This document shows positions 16,204 to 24,993 of a DNA stretch of 49,443 nucleotides, piece by piece. Both the position numbers and the translations under genes were made by a program. The stretch is from assembly GCA_903926465.1 (NCBI GenBank), contig CAIYJE010000008.1, positions 1-49,443 of the forward strand, given 5' to 3'. The first letter of the stretch is position 1; the number at the start of each line of letters is the position of its first letter. The DNA is from an uncultured Planctomycetales bacterium. Lineage in GTDB: Bacteria; Planctomycetota; Planctomycetia; Isosphaerales; Isosphaeraceae. The notes below the pieces were generated by a model. That model was not told where the DNA came from, did no database searches, and was given only the letters and a program-made list of their open reading frames with translations.

Positions 16204-19200
16204 CTAGCTGAGTGGTGCTGCCGTGCTGGTTGATCTGGAGACCAGCACGAGGGAAGCCGTGGGCTTGACCGCGGCCACGATGGACTTGGGTTTCACCGAA
16301 GTCGACGCGGCTTTCTTGACTGGTTTCGAGGCCAAGCTTGTGCCGGGGGCTGGGCTGGGGTGAGGGATGCCGATGACGGTGCCTGGCCCTTTGAGGCTCT
16401 TGCCGCAGTTCAGGCTGAAGGCCGCCTGGTAATTCCCTCCGGCAACGCCGTTACCGGTGGCGGTCTTTTTGCCGTAATACTCGCCGTCGAGTGCATTTCC
16501 TGCCACATCCTGAATTCCGGACGTGGTGAGCACGCTCATGGCCTTGGCAATCAGATCAAAGTTCCCCTTCTTGTTAGAGGCGCCGCCGTTGAAGAACACG
16601 ACGACCTTTTGAGACAAGGGATTGGGGCCCGGAGTGATCTGGATGCTGGTGACCACGTGGTCGCCGGGCTTTGCGCCTGAGAGTTTGACAAGCTGGTAGT
16701 TGGCAGAGTCAAACAGGGTGCGGTAAAGCAGGCCCGAACCGCCGGGTGTGGTGCCGTCGGCGAGTAGGTCCTGGAACAGGAAGACGGCCCTGCTATGGCC
16801 AGGATCAAAGGAACTGAAGGTGATCCGTGGCCCCACCGTGTCGATTAGCAGGGTCGGCTCAATGCTGACAGGCGCGGCGGTGGAGGTGATGCCAAATTGG
16901 TCCATGGCCGTTGCGGTGATGTTGTACGTGCCGTCGGCCAGGGGATCGCAGGTGATGCTCCAAGAGCCGTCACTGCCGGCCTGAGCGGCCCCCACCACAA
17001 CCCCGTTGGCAAACAGCGTCACGTGTGAGAACGGTTCGCTGTGTCCCAGGAAATTGGGCTGATCGATGTTGGTAATCTTGTCGGTCTTGTACCAGCCGCT
17101 ATCGCTGGCCGTGTTGAGGTGACCACTGAGCGGGATCAACCGATCGTCGACGCTGGCGGTGTTGGTGATCGTGGTCTTCGCGCCATCAACGTCGATGACG
17201 AACACCTGGATGGTGAAGGTGCCGGTTCCGCCATTCACGGCCGAATCGGCATAGGTATGTTTGCCGGTCACCGTGTAAGAGCCTGCCGTGGCATCGGCAA
17301 CCACACGGCCGGCCGTGAGTGGCGTGCCGTCACCCCAGTCGATGGTCGCCATGAAGTCACGGATCGAGGACGACACGGTATTGGCGTCGGTAAAGCTGGC
17401 AACCGCGCCCGAGAACAGCGGCGGCGCGAAGACGGGAACCGGGAAGAGCGTGGCCTCGGTGGTGGTGATGGTGGGCTGCACTTGCGCAGCGGTCAAGGGG
17501 GCGTCGGCGATGATGGCCGAGCCTCCAAACGCGGTAGTGGCGCCACCGTCGTCCACCACCGTGACGGTGTAGGCGTAGGTGCCAGCCTCGGAATAGGTGT
17601 GGGCCGCCCTGACCAGGAAGATCATGCCGTTGGGCGAGCCCTTCAGGGTCAGGTTGGTGGCGTCCAGGGTTTGAGGCGGGGAACCATCGCCCCAGTCCAC
17701 GGTGATCGAGCCGGGTGGCGTGGTGTAATCGGCGATGGTCGCTCCAGGGTTGGCGTCACTGAAGCTACCCAGCAGGATGGAGCCGGTGGTAATCCCTTCG
17801 ATCCCGGTGATCTCGGTGCCGTTCGAGCTGGAGAGGGGGGCGTCGGCGATGGTGACGGTGGCGGTGCCACCGCCGCTGCTTCCCCCTTCGCTCATGATCA
17901 GGGTTGTGACCGCCGAGGTCCCTTCCTCAGCATAGGTATGGGCGCCGGTGACGTGGAGTACGCCGGCAGCGTCTCTGGTAATCTGGCCGGCGGTTGACGA
18001 ACCATCACCCCAGGTGATGGTTGCCGCATAATAGACCGAGGGATCGATGCCCACCGGGTTGGTCGGGTCGGTGAAGGTTGCAACCTCGGTGTTGGTGAAA
18101 TGGCTTGCCTCAACCGCCCCGGTGAACGCGATGGGGGTGACCACCAGGGGATTATTGGCCTTGATCTCAAACAGGCCGCGCCCATAAGTGGCCGCGCCCA
18201 GCAGATTGACGCCATTGTTGAGCTGAAGTTCGAGCTGCTTGACCTGGACGTTCGGCATGCCCGAGCCGTAACGGACCCAGGATCCGCCCTGGTTGAATGA
18301 GGCATAAACGCCAATGTCATTGCCAAGGTACAGGGTCTCGGGCGTCGTCCGGGGGTCAATGACCAGGCTGCGTGCCACCTCATCAGGCAGATCGCTTGAG
18401 ATATTGGTCCAGGTGGTACCGCCGTCGCCCGATCGGAAAAGCTTGCCGTTGCCGGTCTTGGCGCGGACCGCGTAAACCACCTGGCTATTGAAGGGATCAA
18501 CCTGCAGATCGGTGATGCCGCTGCCGAAGCTGGGGATGCTGACGTTGGTCCAGCTTGCCCCGGCATTGGTGGTGCTGAAGATCTGGCTACCGGTGGTAAC
18601 ATAAATTGTATTGGCATGCGACTTGGCAATCGCAATCGAGACGATGTTGCTGCCGCCGGTGTTGAACCCGTTGGTGCCCGCAACGCCAATCGAGGTCCAG
18701 GTGGGGGTGCCCGCCGTGGCGTCGGTGGTTTGGTACAGGGTTGCGGTGCCGTAGAGCATTCGTTTGGAATTGGACGGATCCAGGATGTAGGGGACGTAGA
18801 ACAAGCCGCCAGTCGCGCCCGGGGGGGTGATGTTCGTGGGGAAGGTTGCGCCACTATCGGTTGAGCGAACCAGGTTGGTGCCGTAGAACTCGTGGTAGAC
18901 AGTGGCGTGGTTCGCTTGATCCACCCGCACGAAGCCGCCGTCTCCGCCGGCGATCGCGGTCCAGGTGGTGGAGCCTGTGTACTTCTCGCTGCCGTTATCC
19001 TGGCTGCCGCCGTAGGCGATATTGGTGGCCGAGGGGTCCAGGGCCACGCCCACGAATTCGGTGATCCCCAGGTTGCCGTTGAGGTTCGCCCAGGTGAGCG
19101 CGGGAGTGAGGGTCTCCAGTCGCCAGATTCCCCCGTCGTTGCCTTCGAGCAGGTGATTAGCGGCATCAAACGCCATCACATGGTGATCGGCGTGCGGGGA

Positions 19201-20424
19201 ATTGGTTCCGCCGGAGATGTCTTGGACGGCGGTGGTTGGGGGCGAACCGGGCGTCACCACGACCCGGATGAAGCTGTTGGCGCCCGCCTGGCCCGCGGCA
19301 TAGAAGGTGTTGCCACTGGCGTCGGTGGGGTCCACGCCAATGCTGAGGTCATAGAAGGCCTGGCCACCCGCGAAATTCGGAATGCCCGCCAGCGCCGTCC
19401 AGCTTGAGCCAGAGTTGGTCGTTTGGTAAACCCCCAGTAATTGACTGTTCGAGGTATCGGCCACCGCCGCGTACACGATATTGCTGTGCGTTGGTGCGAT
19501 CGCCAGCGAGATTCGCCCCTCGTTGCCTCCCACCGGGAAGTTTCCGGACACGGCCCAGTTGAGTCCACCATCGGTGGTCTTGTACACAGAGTTCAGCGCG
19601 TTGCCCGCAGGATTCGCGGCCGCCGCATACACCACCTGCGAATTGGACGGATCCATGACCATGTCCACGAAGGCGTCGCCCGGGACCGTGGCGCTGGTGG
19701 TGTTGGTCCAGGTGGCACCGCCGTTGGTCGATTTCCAGATCCCGGTGTTGCCGGCCACGGCGCCGTTGGCAAAATCGGCCACGGCCGCGAAAACAATGTC
19801 GGGACTGGCAGGATCGACCACAATTTTGGCGATCGACCGGCGGTCGAACACCGACTGCCCCAGCAGGGTCCAGGAGGCACCGGCGTTGGTGGATTTCAGG
19901 ATGCCACGGCCCGGAAAACTATCGAAGAACGGCGTGCTGGCCTCACCGGTCCCGGCGTAGATGATACTGGGATTGCTGGGCGCCAGGGCGATAGACCCCA
20001 TGTTCAGCGTGGCCTGATTGTCTGTGAGCGCCGCCCAGGTTGAGCCGCCGTTGGTAGTCTTCCACACGCCGCCACCGGCCGCCGCCACGTAGATTGTGTT
20101 CGGGTCGGTGGGACTGGGTGCAATTCCAGTGATCCGGCCCGTTCCTGGGAACACGACCCCGATCGGGTCCGGGCCCAAGCCGCCGAAGCTGTCGGGTTCA
20201 GGCGCAGGGGGTAACGGAGTCGCCGAGGGATTGATGGGGTTCGGACCAACCGAGACCCAGGTCATGGGGCTCAGTTCGCTGGACGCAATGGACAGGAGCG
20301 TACGCGGCTCAAGCCCTTCCAGGTGCGGAAGCGGAGATGAGCGTGGCTTTCGTCGGGATGCCATTCTGCCCGGTATCATGGAACCACTCGGTTGGCTAAT
20401 TCTCGGGAATGTACGCTGCATCAT
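16204..20424 (-). CDS. LEPR-XLL surface protein with BNR/sortilin-like propeller and PKD repeats
   Basis: A 1406-residue protein beginning at the ATG at 20424 after a GGAGGAAG box. The basic N-terminus leads into HLEGLEPRTLLS (LEPRTLLS at residues 38-45), the planctomycete LEPR-XLL signature of large exported proteins. Residues about 55-750 carry many 'vWKTTNGGSTWaaL' type BNR/sortilin-like beta-propeller units (for example GGGVWKTTNGGSTW, GILKSTNAGASWTLLG, GIWKSTNGGATW). Three PKD-like domains follow, with 'TWGDGS', 'VDWGDGSPP' and 'IDWGDGTP' strands each ending in an 'HTYxExG' type motif. A bacterial Ig-like segment (HVTLFANGVVVGAAQAGSDG) and a C-terminal domain rich in Lys/Ser/Ala complete it. 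It is probably a cell-surface or extracellular adhesive or glycan-binding protein; no catalytic residues are evident. Confidence 0.88.
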   Translation of the reverse strand: MMQRTFPRISQPSGSMIPGRMASRRKPRSSPLPHLEGLEPRTLLSIASSELSPMTWVSVGPNPINPSATPLPPAPEPDSFGGLGPDPIGVVFPGTGRITGIAPSPTDPNTIYVAAAGGGVWKTTNGGSTWAALTDNQATLNMGSIALAPSNPSIIYAGTGEASTPFFDSFPGRGILKSTNAGASWTLLGQSVFDRRSIAKIVVDPASPDIVFAAVADFANGAVAGNTGIWKSTNGGATWTNTTSATVPGDAFVDMVMDPSNSQVVYAAAANPAGNALNSVYKTTDGGLNWAVSGNFPVGGNEGRISLAIAPTHSNIVYAAVADTSNSQLLGVYQTTNSGSSWTALAGIPNFAGGQAFYDLSIGVDPTDASGNTFYAAGQAGANSFIRVVVTPGSPPTTAVQDISGGTNSPHADHHVMAFDAANHLLEGNDGGIWRLETLTPALTWANLNGNLGITEFVGVALDPSATNIAYGGSQDNGSEKYTGSTTWTAIAGGDGGFVRVDQANHATVYHEFYGTNLVRSTDSGATFPTNITPPGATGGLFYVPYILDPSNSKRMLYGTATLYQTTDATAGTPTWTSIGVAGTNGFNTGGSNIVSIAIAKSHANTIYVTTGSQIFSTTNAGASWTNVSIPSFGSGITDLQVDPFNSQVVYAVRAKTGNGKLFRSGDGGTTWTNISSDLPDEVARSLVIDPRTTPETLYLGNDIGVYASFNQGGSWVRYGSGMPNVQVKQLELQLNNGVNLLGAATYGRGLFEIKANNPLVVTPIAFTGAVEASHFTNTEVATFTDPTNPVGIDPSVYYAATITWGDGSSTAGQITRDAAGVLHVTGAHTYAEEGTSAVTTLIMSEGGSSGGGTATVTIADAPLSSSNGTEITGIEGITTGSILLGSFSDANPGATIADYTTPPGSITVDWGDGSPPQTLDATNLTLKGSPNGMIFLVRAAHTYSEAGTYAYTVTVVDDGGATTAFGGSAIIADAPLTAAQVQPTITTTEATLFPVPVFAPPLFSGAVASFTDANTVSSSIRDFMATIDWGDGTPLTAGRVVADATAGSYTVTGKHTYADSAVNGGTGTFTIQVFVIDVDGAKTTITNTASVDDRLIPLSGHLNTASDSGWYKTDKITNIDQPNFLGHSEPFSHVTLFANGVVVGAAQAGSDGSWSITCDPLADGTYNITATAMDQFGITSTAAPVSIEPTLLIDTVGPRITFSSFDPGHSRAVFLFQDLLADGTTPGGSGLLYRTLFDSANYQLVKLSGAKPGDHVVTSIQITPGPNPLSQKVVVFFNGGASNKKGNFDLIAKAMSVLTTSGIQDVAGNALDGEYYGKKTATGNGVAGGNYQAAFSLNCGKSLKGPGTVIGIPHPSPAPGTSLASKPVKKAASTSVKPKSIVAAVKPTASLVLVSRSTSTAAPLS

Positions 20425-21039
20425 CGGCTTCCTCCGGTTCAGTTGTGCGAATGGAGATTCAAACGCAATGCCGAGATCTCTCCATCCACTCCGCCCTCAA
20501 CGAAGATCACCTGGTGAGCCGTGCGTGCCCGGCGCGCACACTCGCTCTGACACCGCTTGCGGAACGGTGTACTCATCAGGCATGTCCTGTTTGTTGCCAA
20601 GAGCGACAGCCATACCCCGCTCAAGGTGGCGGGACCGGAATTTTGGCAACCTTGGTCCATAACTGACTTAGGTTACACGGCGATCACATTCGATCGGGGC
20701 TGCCAAAAAACAACGCGCGTCAGCCATGGAACCGCCGCGGCCGCGGCCGTGCCCGAGCCTGGGACATTGCTCCTGGGCGGGCTGTTGGCAACGTGTGGCG
20801 GCCTTGTGGCCTTGCACCGTAGAGCCAAGACCAAAGCGTCTGCTGGAAATGACCAGGCCTGATCAACTTTTGAAGCCGTCGCTGGGTGTGTCTGGCAAGC
20901 CCTTACGTTGCGGTAAGGGCGAGCCGAAGGGATCACGCGTGGTGAGTTCGCTGTTTGCACTTGCCGCGTGAGATCTGCATTGTTGCCTGGCTCAACGAAA
21001 TTCGGGATGTCGGATGACTGGACATTCAGCGAGAACCAG
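20425..21039. other. Intergenic region containing a PEP-CTERM remnant and a hairpin
   Basis: About 600 bases between the surface protein and flhB. Besides the PEP-CTERM fragment listed separately, there is a perfect 8-base stem hairpin at 20899-20920 (GCCCTTAC/GTAAGGGC) without a T-run. Confidence 0.4.
20557..20862 (+). pseudogene. PEP-CTERM sorting-signal fragment
   Basis: The last about 40 residues of this frame form a textbook PEP-CTERM tail: VPEPGTLLLGGLLATCGG, a hydrophobic helix, then the basic stop HRRAKTKAS. The upstream part has no ATG start, no signal peptide and no clear ribosome binding site; only TTG or GTG starts exist, and the sequence before the motif lacks the Thr/Ser-rich body usual for these proteins. 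It is best read as the surviving 3' end of a PEP-CTERM gene whose front has been lost. A short intact protein cannot be excluded. Confidence 0.6.
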
Positions 21040-22107
21040 TTATTCCAGCGTGCGAATTTCGACTTCGGACCAAAGGCTTGCCAGTTCGGCAGCCAGGTAG
21101 GCAGGAAGGGGAGCCTGGTGGGCCCGGCTGGCAGCAAACCAGCGGGCGAGTTCGGAGGCTTTCACAACCCGTAGCCCGGCGCGTTCGGCAGACTGGCAGA
21201 GCATCCTGGCGGCCGTACCCCGGGCGATGGTTCGCACGCTCACCTGGCCAGGCGGCGGAGCACCGCCCAGCAAGATGGCCATTCCTCCCGCGTCCGTCAC
21301 CACCAAGCTGGCCCCAGCCAGGATTTCGGCGGGATCTTGCCGCCAGCTTCTGGCGGTCTGTTGCCGGCGAGAGCGGATGGCCGGGTCGCCGTCGATCTCT
21401 TTCTGTTCTTCGCGTTGCTGGTCGGGGGTGAGCCTGAGATGCTCTTCAAAACGCCGGAATCGTAGGGCGTAATCCACCAGGCCCACAACAACCCCGGTCA
21501 CGGCCAGCGGCATGCCCACGGTGCGCACCAGTGCAGAGGTGGCCATGAGCAGAGCGGGCAACTCAAGCCAGCCCAGGGTCTCAAGTGCGGGGAACTGGGT
21601 GATCAGGAGCCAGGCGGCAATTGTGATCAGGATTCCCAGTTTGACCAGGGCACCCAGGCCATGGATGAACGGTTCGGCCAGGTTCTGTTCTTCGTCGGAA
21701 TCGGACCCCAGTTTCCAGAGCCGCCCCAGGTCGGGGGTCAGGCGAGCGGGTGCCCAGAGTCCGCCGGTTTGTGCCTGATGCACGGCAATCATGGCGACCA
21801 GCGTTCCCAGCAAAATGGAGCCCAGCGGCATGGCGACCAAGACCGCGCACCGCTGGAACCGGTTGGTGATGTGCGCAGGGTCGATTTCTTGAGAGAGAAA
21901 CTCGGCCTGTGAGGCCGGTGCCGTAAGCCCCTCGGAAATCACCAGGCGGAGTGAACTGCCCAGTTCGCCGCCCCAGGCTCCCAACAGCACGAAGGCGGCG
22001 AGCAGCCCGGCTGCCGCCGTAAGTTCCGGGCTGTGCGGCGCATGGCCGGCATCACGCGCCTGCTGGCGACGTAACCGCGACGGTGCCTGGGTTCGTTCGG
22101 CCGACAT
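21040..22107 (-). CDS. flhB: FlhB-like flagellar export switch protein lacking the NPTH motif
   Basis: FlhB controls substrate switching in the flagellar type III export gate. This 355-residue protein has the family start (TQAPSRLRRQQARDAGHAPH, cf. the usual 'TPKRLxKAREEGQV'), four hydrophobic segments, the ELTAAAGLLAAF helix, and a C-terminal domain entered through DGDPAIRSRRQQ. Where the autocleavage motif NPTH is expected (about residues 269-272 in Salmonella), it reads VVTDAGGMAILL, with DAGG at 272-275. Asn and Pro, which perform self-cleavage, are both gone, so the protein should not autoprocess. The rest of the C-terminal domain (SVRTIARG, then AERAGLRVVKASELAR) remains recognisable. 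It is the last gene of the fliF-to-flhB operon, 39 bases after fliR. Confidence 0.87.
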   Translation of the reverse strand: MSAERTQAPSRLRRQQARDAGHAPHSPELTAAAGLLAAFVLLGAWGGELGSSLRLVISEGLTAPASQAEFLSQEIDPAHITNRFQRCAVLVAMPLGSILLGTLVAMIAVHQAQTGGLWAPARLTPDLGRLWKLGSDSDEEQNLAEPFIHGLGALVKLGILITIAAWLLITQFPALETLGWLELPALLMATSALVRTVGMPLAVTGVVVGLVDYALRFRRFEEHLRLTPDQQREEQKEIDGDPAIRSRRQQTARSWRQDPAEILAGASLVVTDAGGMAILLGGAPPPGQVSVRTIARGTAARMLCQSAERAGLRVVKASELARWFAASRAHQAPLPAYLAAELASLWSEVEIRTLE

Positions 22108-22146
22108 GTATGGGTAAGGCCTTGCAGAGAAGAAGAGTGGGTGAGG

Positions 22147-22995
22147 TCAAGAACCGCCCATCGAGACGGCCCAGCCGGTCCAGGCCGCAGCCAGAGTGGT
22201 GGCCAGCGTGGCAATCGAAAGCGCCGAAACAATCAGCCCCAGGGCAACGCGGACGGGCCAATCGAGCCCCGACATCGGCCGACCTGCCGCAGATCGAGAG
22301 ATCCAGGCCAGGGCCAGGCCAGAGAGCAGTAGCGCCACCCCGGCCGGCGCGGCGGCTTGCAGTGCCTGGGCCAGCGTGGCGGTCACGCGGGCGAAGAGGT
22401 CGTGGGTCAGGGCCAGTGGGCTGGAACTGTTCGTGTGCGTGGAGTACAAGCCGAACCCAGGCGGGGTGGAGGCGAAGCTGTGAACCAGCGCTCGCACCAT
22501 GACCAGAGGGCCGTCGAGTGTGAGAAACACGCCCATGGCCACCAGGCCATGCAGGTGTCCCAGCGGCGTCAGGCCGCCGGTTCCTCCCTCGTTCAGGTCA
22601 ATTGGTCCCAGGCCCCGGTCGGGCTCGATACCGAACAGGCTCGCGGGGGCCAAGCCGGCATGCTGAGCCACAATCTCGCCCGCCTGCCGTGCCCCGGCCA
22701 CCACCAGCGCGGCCGCAAGCCCCATGGCGGAACCAATGCCGAATTCGATGGCCAGCAACCCGATCCAGCCAGGCAGTTCACCGGGATTGGCCACGGGGGG
22801 AGCGATGGCGGCCACGCCAGGCGCAATGGCCGCCGTCAGGGCAATGGCCAGCACCAGTCGCACGTTATTGCTGATTCCGGCCAGACCCCAGTTCGGGGCC
22901 GTGATCACCAGGCCCAGCACGCGCGTGAGCACAATCACGAAGGTGACCGCCGTGGGGCCCAGAAAATCGAGATCGGGAAAGCCCAGCATGCTCAT
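22147..22995 (-). CDS. fliR: Flagellar export gate protein FliR
   Basis: A 282-residue integral membrane protein of the export gate, which forms the FliPQR core with FliP and FliQ. The N-terminus (FVIVLTRVLGLVITAPNWGL) matches the FliR 'f.lvl.R..gl...aP.fg' helix. Further blocks include EFGIGSAMGLAAALVVAGAR, the 'G.i' segment ARQAGEIVAQHAG and the loop NEGGTGGLTPLGHLHGLVAM, in which FliR proteins usually have 'l..l..l.f...ghh'. The length is slightly above the usual about 260 because of an insertion after the FGIEPD segment. The ATG at 22995 was chosen with a weak ribosome binding site. It lies 56 bases after fliQ and 39 before flhB. Confidence 0.88.
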   Translation of the reverse strand: MSMLGFPDLDFLGPTAVTFVIVLTRVLGLVITAPNWGLAGISNNVRLVLAIALTAAIAPGVAAIAPPVANPGELPGWIGLLAIEFGIGSAMGLAAALVVAGARQAGEIVAQHAGLAPASLFGIEPDRGLGPIDLNEGGTGGLTPLGHLHGLVAMGVFLTLDGPLVMVRALVHSFASTPPGFGLYSTHTNSSSPLALTHDLFARVTATLAQALQAAAPAGVALLLSGLALAWISRSAAGRPMSGLDWPVRVALGLIVSALSIATLATTLAAAWTGWAVSMGGS

Positions 22996-23051
22996 GCGGA
23001 GAAGGTCTCACAAACCAGGCCGAGGTGCAGATGGTGAACGGTTGGGGTACG

Positions 23052-23312
23052 TCAACCGCCCAGCGTACTGATAAGTCCACGCGTGTAGCTGACCCAGGTC
23101 GCCAGCATCCAGGGCAGGGTGCCCAGCACCACCAGCAGTACAACCACCTGGCGAGGTACTTGCGCCAGCACCGGTTCATGCAACTGGGTCACGGTTTGTA
23201 CCAGGCTAATAAGCAGGGCTACGGCCACGGCCGCAGCCAGTGGGGGACCGCCCAGCAGAAGGGCCATCCGCAGGGCCTCACGTGACCAGTCGATCAGACG
23301 GCTCGCATCCAC
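23052..23312 (-). CDS. fliQ: Flagellar export gate protein FliQ
   Basis: An 86-residue protein with two transmembrane helices, the normal FliQ size. The start is a GTG at 23312 preceded by GGAAGGA; the longer in-frame ORF to 23495 would add a non-homologous tail running into fliP. The family pattern 'a.....al.......aP.l......g...sl.Qa.TqlnE.tL.f.pk' is seen as SREALRMALLLGGPPLAAAV, then SLVQTVTQLHEPVLAQVPRQ. Unusually, the generally conserved helix-1 'P' block is GGPP. It lies 136 bases after fliP, the largest gap in the operon. Confidence 0.9.
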   Translation of the reverse strand: MDASRLIDWSREALRMALLLGGPPLAAAVAVALLISLVQTVTQLHEPVLAQVPRQVVVLLVVLGTLPWMLATWVSYTRGLISTLGG

Positions 23313-23448
23313 GGTCGTTTTCCTTCCGATCGAACAAAGAGTGCGAAATATCGGTGAGAGCGGTTCACGAATGGATTGCACGGGCGGGACAGTCGCCCCC
23401 AGCTGTCTCTTGAAGTCAGAGGGCAACACGGCTGGTAACTGCCGTCGT

Positions 23449-24381
23449 TCAGGTGATGGACTGGGTTCCAAAGCTGCGGAGCAGCATGTCGGCAATCAGC
23501 ATCCAGCCATCGGCCAGTACAAACAGCGCGAGTTTGATCGGGAGCGCCACCAGCGTGGGCGGCATCAGGAACAGCCCCATGGCCGAGAGTACGGCCGAGA
23601 CCACCAGGTCTACCACCAGAAACGGCAAGAATACGGCGAACCCTAGATAGAGCGCGGTGGTCAGTTCGCTAATCAAGAACGCCGGTGCAATGACCTGGAG
23701 CGGGAACTCTTCGCAGGTCTTGGGTTCTGGCTGACTGTTGGATTCCGCCGTGTGGGCGTACAGTGACCAGAGGTAATTCTGGTGCCCGGTTCGGCAAATC
23801 TGTTCGATCATGAAGGCTTTGATCGGTTCAGACGTCTCAACCCAGGCCACTTGGGGGGTGACTTGCTTTTGCCAGAGCGGCATGAGTGCGCGTGTGTAAA
23901 CCCGCTGCCCCAGCGGAGCCATGACCAGCATGGTCAGCAGCAGTGCCAGTGCGGATAGTGCTTGGGTGCCTGGCACTTGCATGCTCCCGAGCGCCTGGCG
24001 AACCAGCATGAGCACCACGCTAATTCGTACGAAGGCCGTGAACGTGAGTACGGCGGCCGGCAGCAAAGACAGTAAACTGAACAGGGCAAAGCTCCCCACA
24101 CTTCTCATCAGGCTATCCGTCGACGGCATGCCTGGAGTGGATGTGGCGGCTGGGTCGGGAGTGGCGGAAGCCTGGGGCTTTTCCTCGCTCCTGTCATCGG
24201 TAGCCTGGGGCTCGGTTGCAGGCGGTTGGGTGCTGTTCCGAGGTGCAATTGGAACGGCGGCCCGGGCCATGCGTGTGGGAGGTGTGGGCTTTTCTCCTGC
24301 ACTCGCCGTGGGGTTGGTGCTGGAGAACAGGCCCACGAATAATAGAACGTAGAGCGGATAAGCCGGGTGTGATCGGTTCAT
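23449..24381 (-). CDS. fliP: Flagellar export gate protein FliP with a Pro/Thr-rich N-terminal extension
   Basis: FliP forms the export gate pore. The 310 residues include a signal sequence, about 65 residues of Pro/Thr/Ala/Gln-rich low-complexity sequence, then the FliP core. Core motifs: LPAAVLTFTAFVRISVVLML (typical 'lpal.lmmTsFtRiivVl..lR.alG'), RQALGSMQVPGTQAL, LLLTMLVMAP, SEPIKAFMIEQICR, VIAPAFLISELTTALYLGFA (usual 'lipaF..SELk.AF.iGF') and PFLVVDLVVSAVLSAMGLFL (usual 'PFLiiDmvvas.LmsmGm'). The Lys of SELK is Thr here. The start ATG at 24381 lies three bases after the fliO stop. Confidence 0.93.
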   Translation of the reverse strand: MNRSHPAYPLYVLLFVGLFSSTNPTASAGEKPTPPTRMARAAVPIAPRNSTQPPATEPQATDDRSEEKPQASATPDPAATSTPGMPSTDSLMRSVGSFALFSLLSLLPAAVLTFTAFVRISVVLMLVRQALGSMQVPGTQALSALALLLTMLVMAPLGQRVYTRALMPLWQKQVTPQVAWVETSEPIKAFMIEQICRTGHQNYLWSLYAHTAESNSQPEPKTCEEFPLQVIAPAFLISELTTALYLGFAVFLPFLVVDLVVSAVLSAMGLFLMPPTLVALPIKLALFVLADGWMLIADMLLRSFGTQSIT

Positions 24382-24384
24382 GGG

Positions 24385-24939
24385 TCAGACGCCTCCAGCC
24401 GTGGTGATGGGCCGGGGAAGAGGCTCGATTCGAACGGTGGCGGGAATGCGCTCGGTAAGCTTGACCGATTCTTGCGGACTGGGCTCGTCCAGCCAGTCAT
24501 CCAATTCGGTCAGGAGCGTGGGTGGACCCTGAGTTCCGGTGCCTACGAGCAAGGTGCGTGATCCCACGCGTACGGTGTAGATTGAGTGACGGCCACCGAG
24601 TGATTGGCGGCCGAGCACCTGAATGGCGTTGCCGTGTGTGGGCCGCGGCGTCTGGGGATAGCGGCGGATCACGAAGGCGTACAATCCCACGCCCGCCAGA
24701 ACAGCTCCAATTCCGAGTGTGCCGTAGCTCCAGCCGCTTACGGGTGCAGTCGTGGTTGCACCCGCCTGGCCTGGCCGCTGGATTGGATGAACCCTGCGCG
24801 TGCTGGTTGGGGCCGTTGGTCCGTCATCCTCCTGCGCCCTGGCCTGTGTGATCAGGGTGAGGGCCAGCAACAGCAACAGCAACAGCAACAGGAACAGCGG
24901 TTTTCTGGTGCGCAGCAATGCCAGCAGGTGGTGCTTCAT
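24385..24939 (-). CDS. fliO: FliO-like flagellar export chaperone
   Basis: FliO is a small membrane protein that assists FliP assembly. This 184-residue protein starts at an ATG after an AAGGA box. It has an exceptionally leucine-rich N-terminal signal or anchor (nine consecutive Leu), a low-complexity periplasmic linker, a transmembrane helix (TLGIGAVLAGVGLYAFVIRR) and the FliO cytoplasmic domain with NAIQVLGRQSLGGRHSIYTV then RVGSRTLLVGTG (usual 'i.vl....Lg.k..l.lv.vg.r.lLlG.t'). It lies directly upstream of fliP with a three-base gap, the classical gene order. Confidence 0.87.
   Translation of the reverse strand: MKHHLLALLRTRKPLFLLLLLLLLLALTLITQARAQEDDGPTAPTSTRRVHPIQRPGQAGATTTAPVSGWSYGTLGIGAVLAGVGLYAFVIRRYPQTPRPTHGNAIQVLGRQSLGGRHSIYTVRVGSRTLLVGTGTQGPPTLLTELDDWLDEPSPQESVKLTERIPATVRIEPLPRPITTAGGV
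24865..24894 (-). repeat. Hexanucleotide microsatellite in fliO coding the poly-Leu run
   Basis: Four exact CAGCAA units (plus-strand reading) plus one variant unit, encoding consecutive leucines in the FliO signal sequence. The unit is a multiple of three, so copy-number change alters helix length without shifting the frame. Confidence 0.85.
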
Positions 24940-24993
24940 CGGTTCGGTCCTTGTGCGGGCTCAAGAGCGGCGTTGACAGGTGATCGCGCGACC

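Noticed and set aside
17041-17997. 318-residue ORF on the plus strand inside the surface-protein gene
   Set aside because: Antisense shadow of the LEPR-XLL coding sequence; Gly/Asp/Arg-rich composition, no family pattern, no ribosome binding site.
20899-20920. Hairpin as a terminator of flhB or of the PEP-CTERM fragment
   Set aside because: The stem is perfect but has no T-run on either side; listed only as an unexplained hairpin.
24865-24894. Phase-variable switch by repeat slippage in fliO
   Set aside because: The unit is six bases, so slippage does not change the reading frame and cannot turn the gene on or off.
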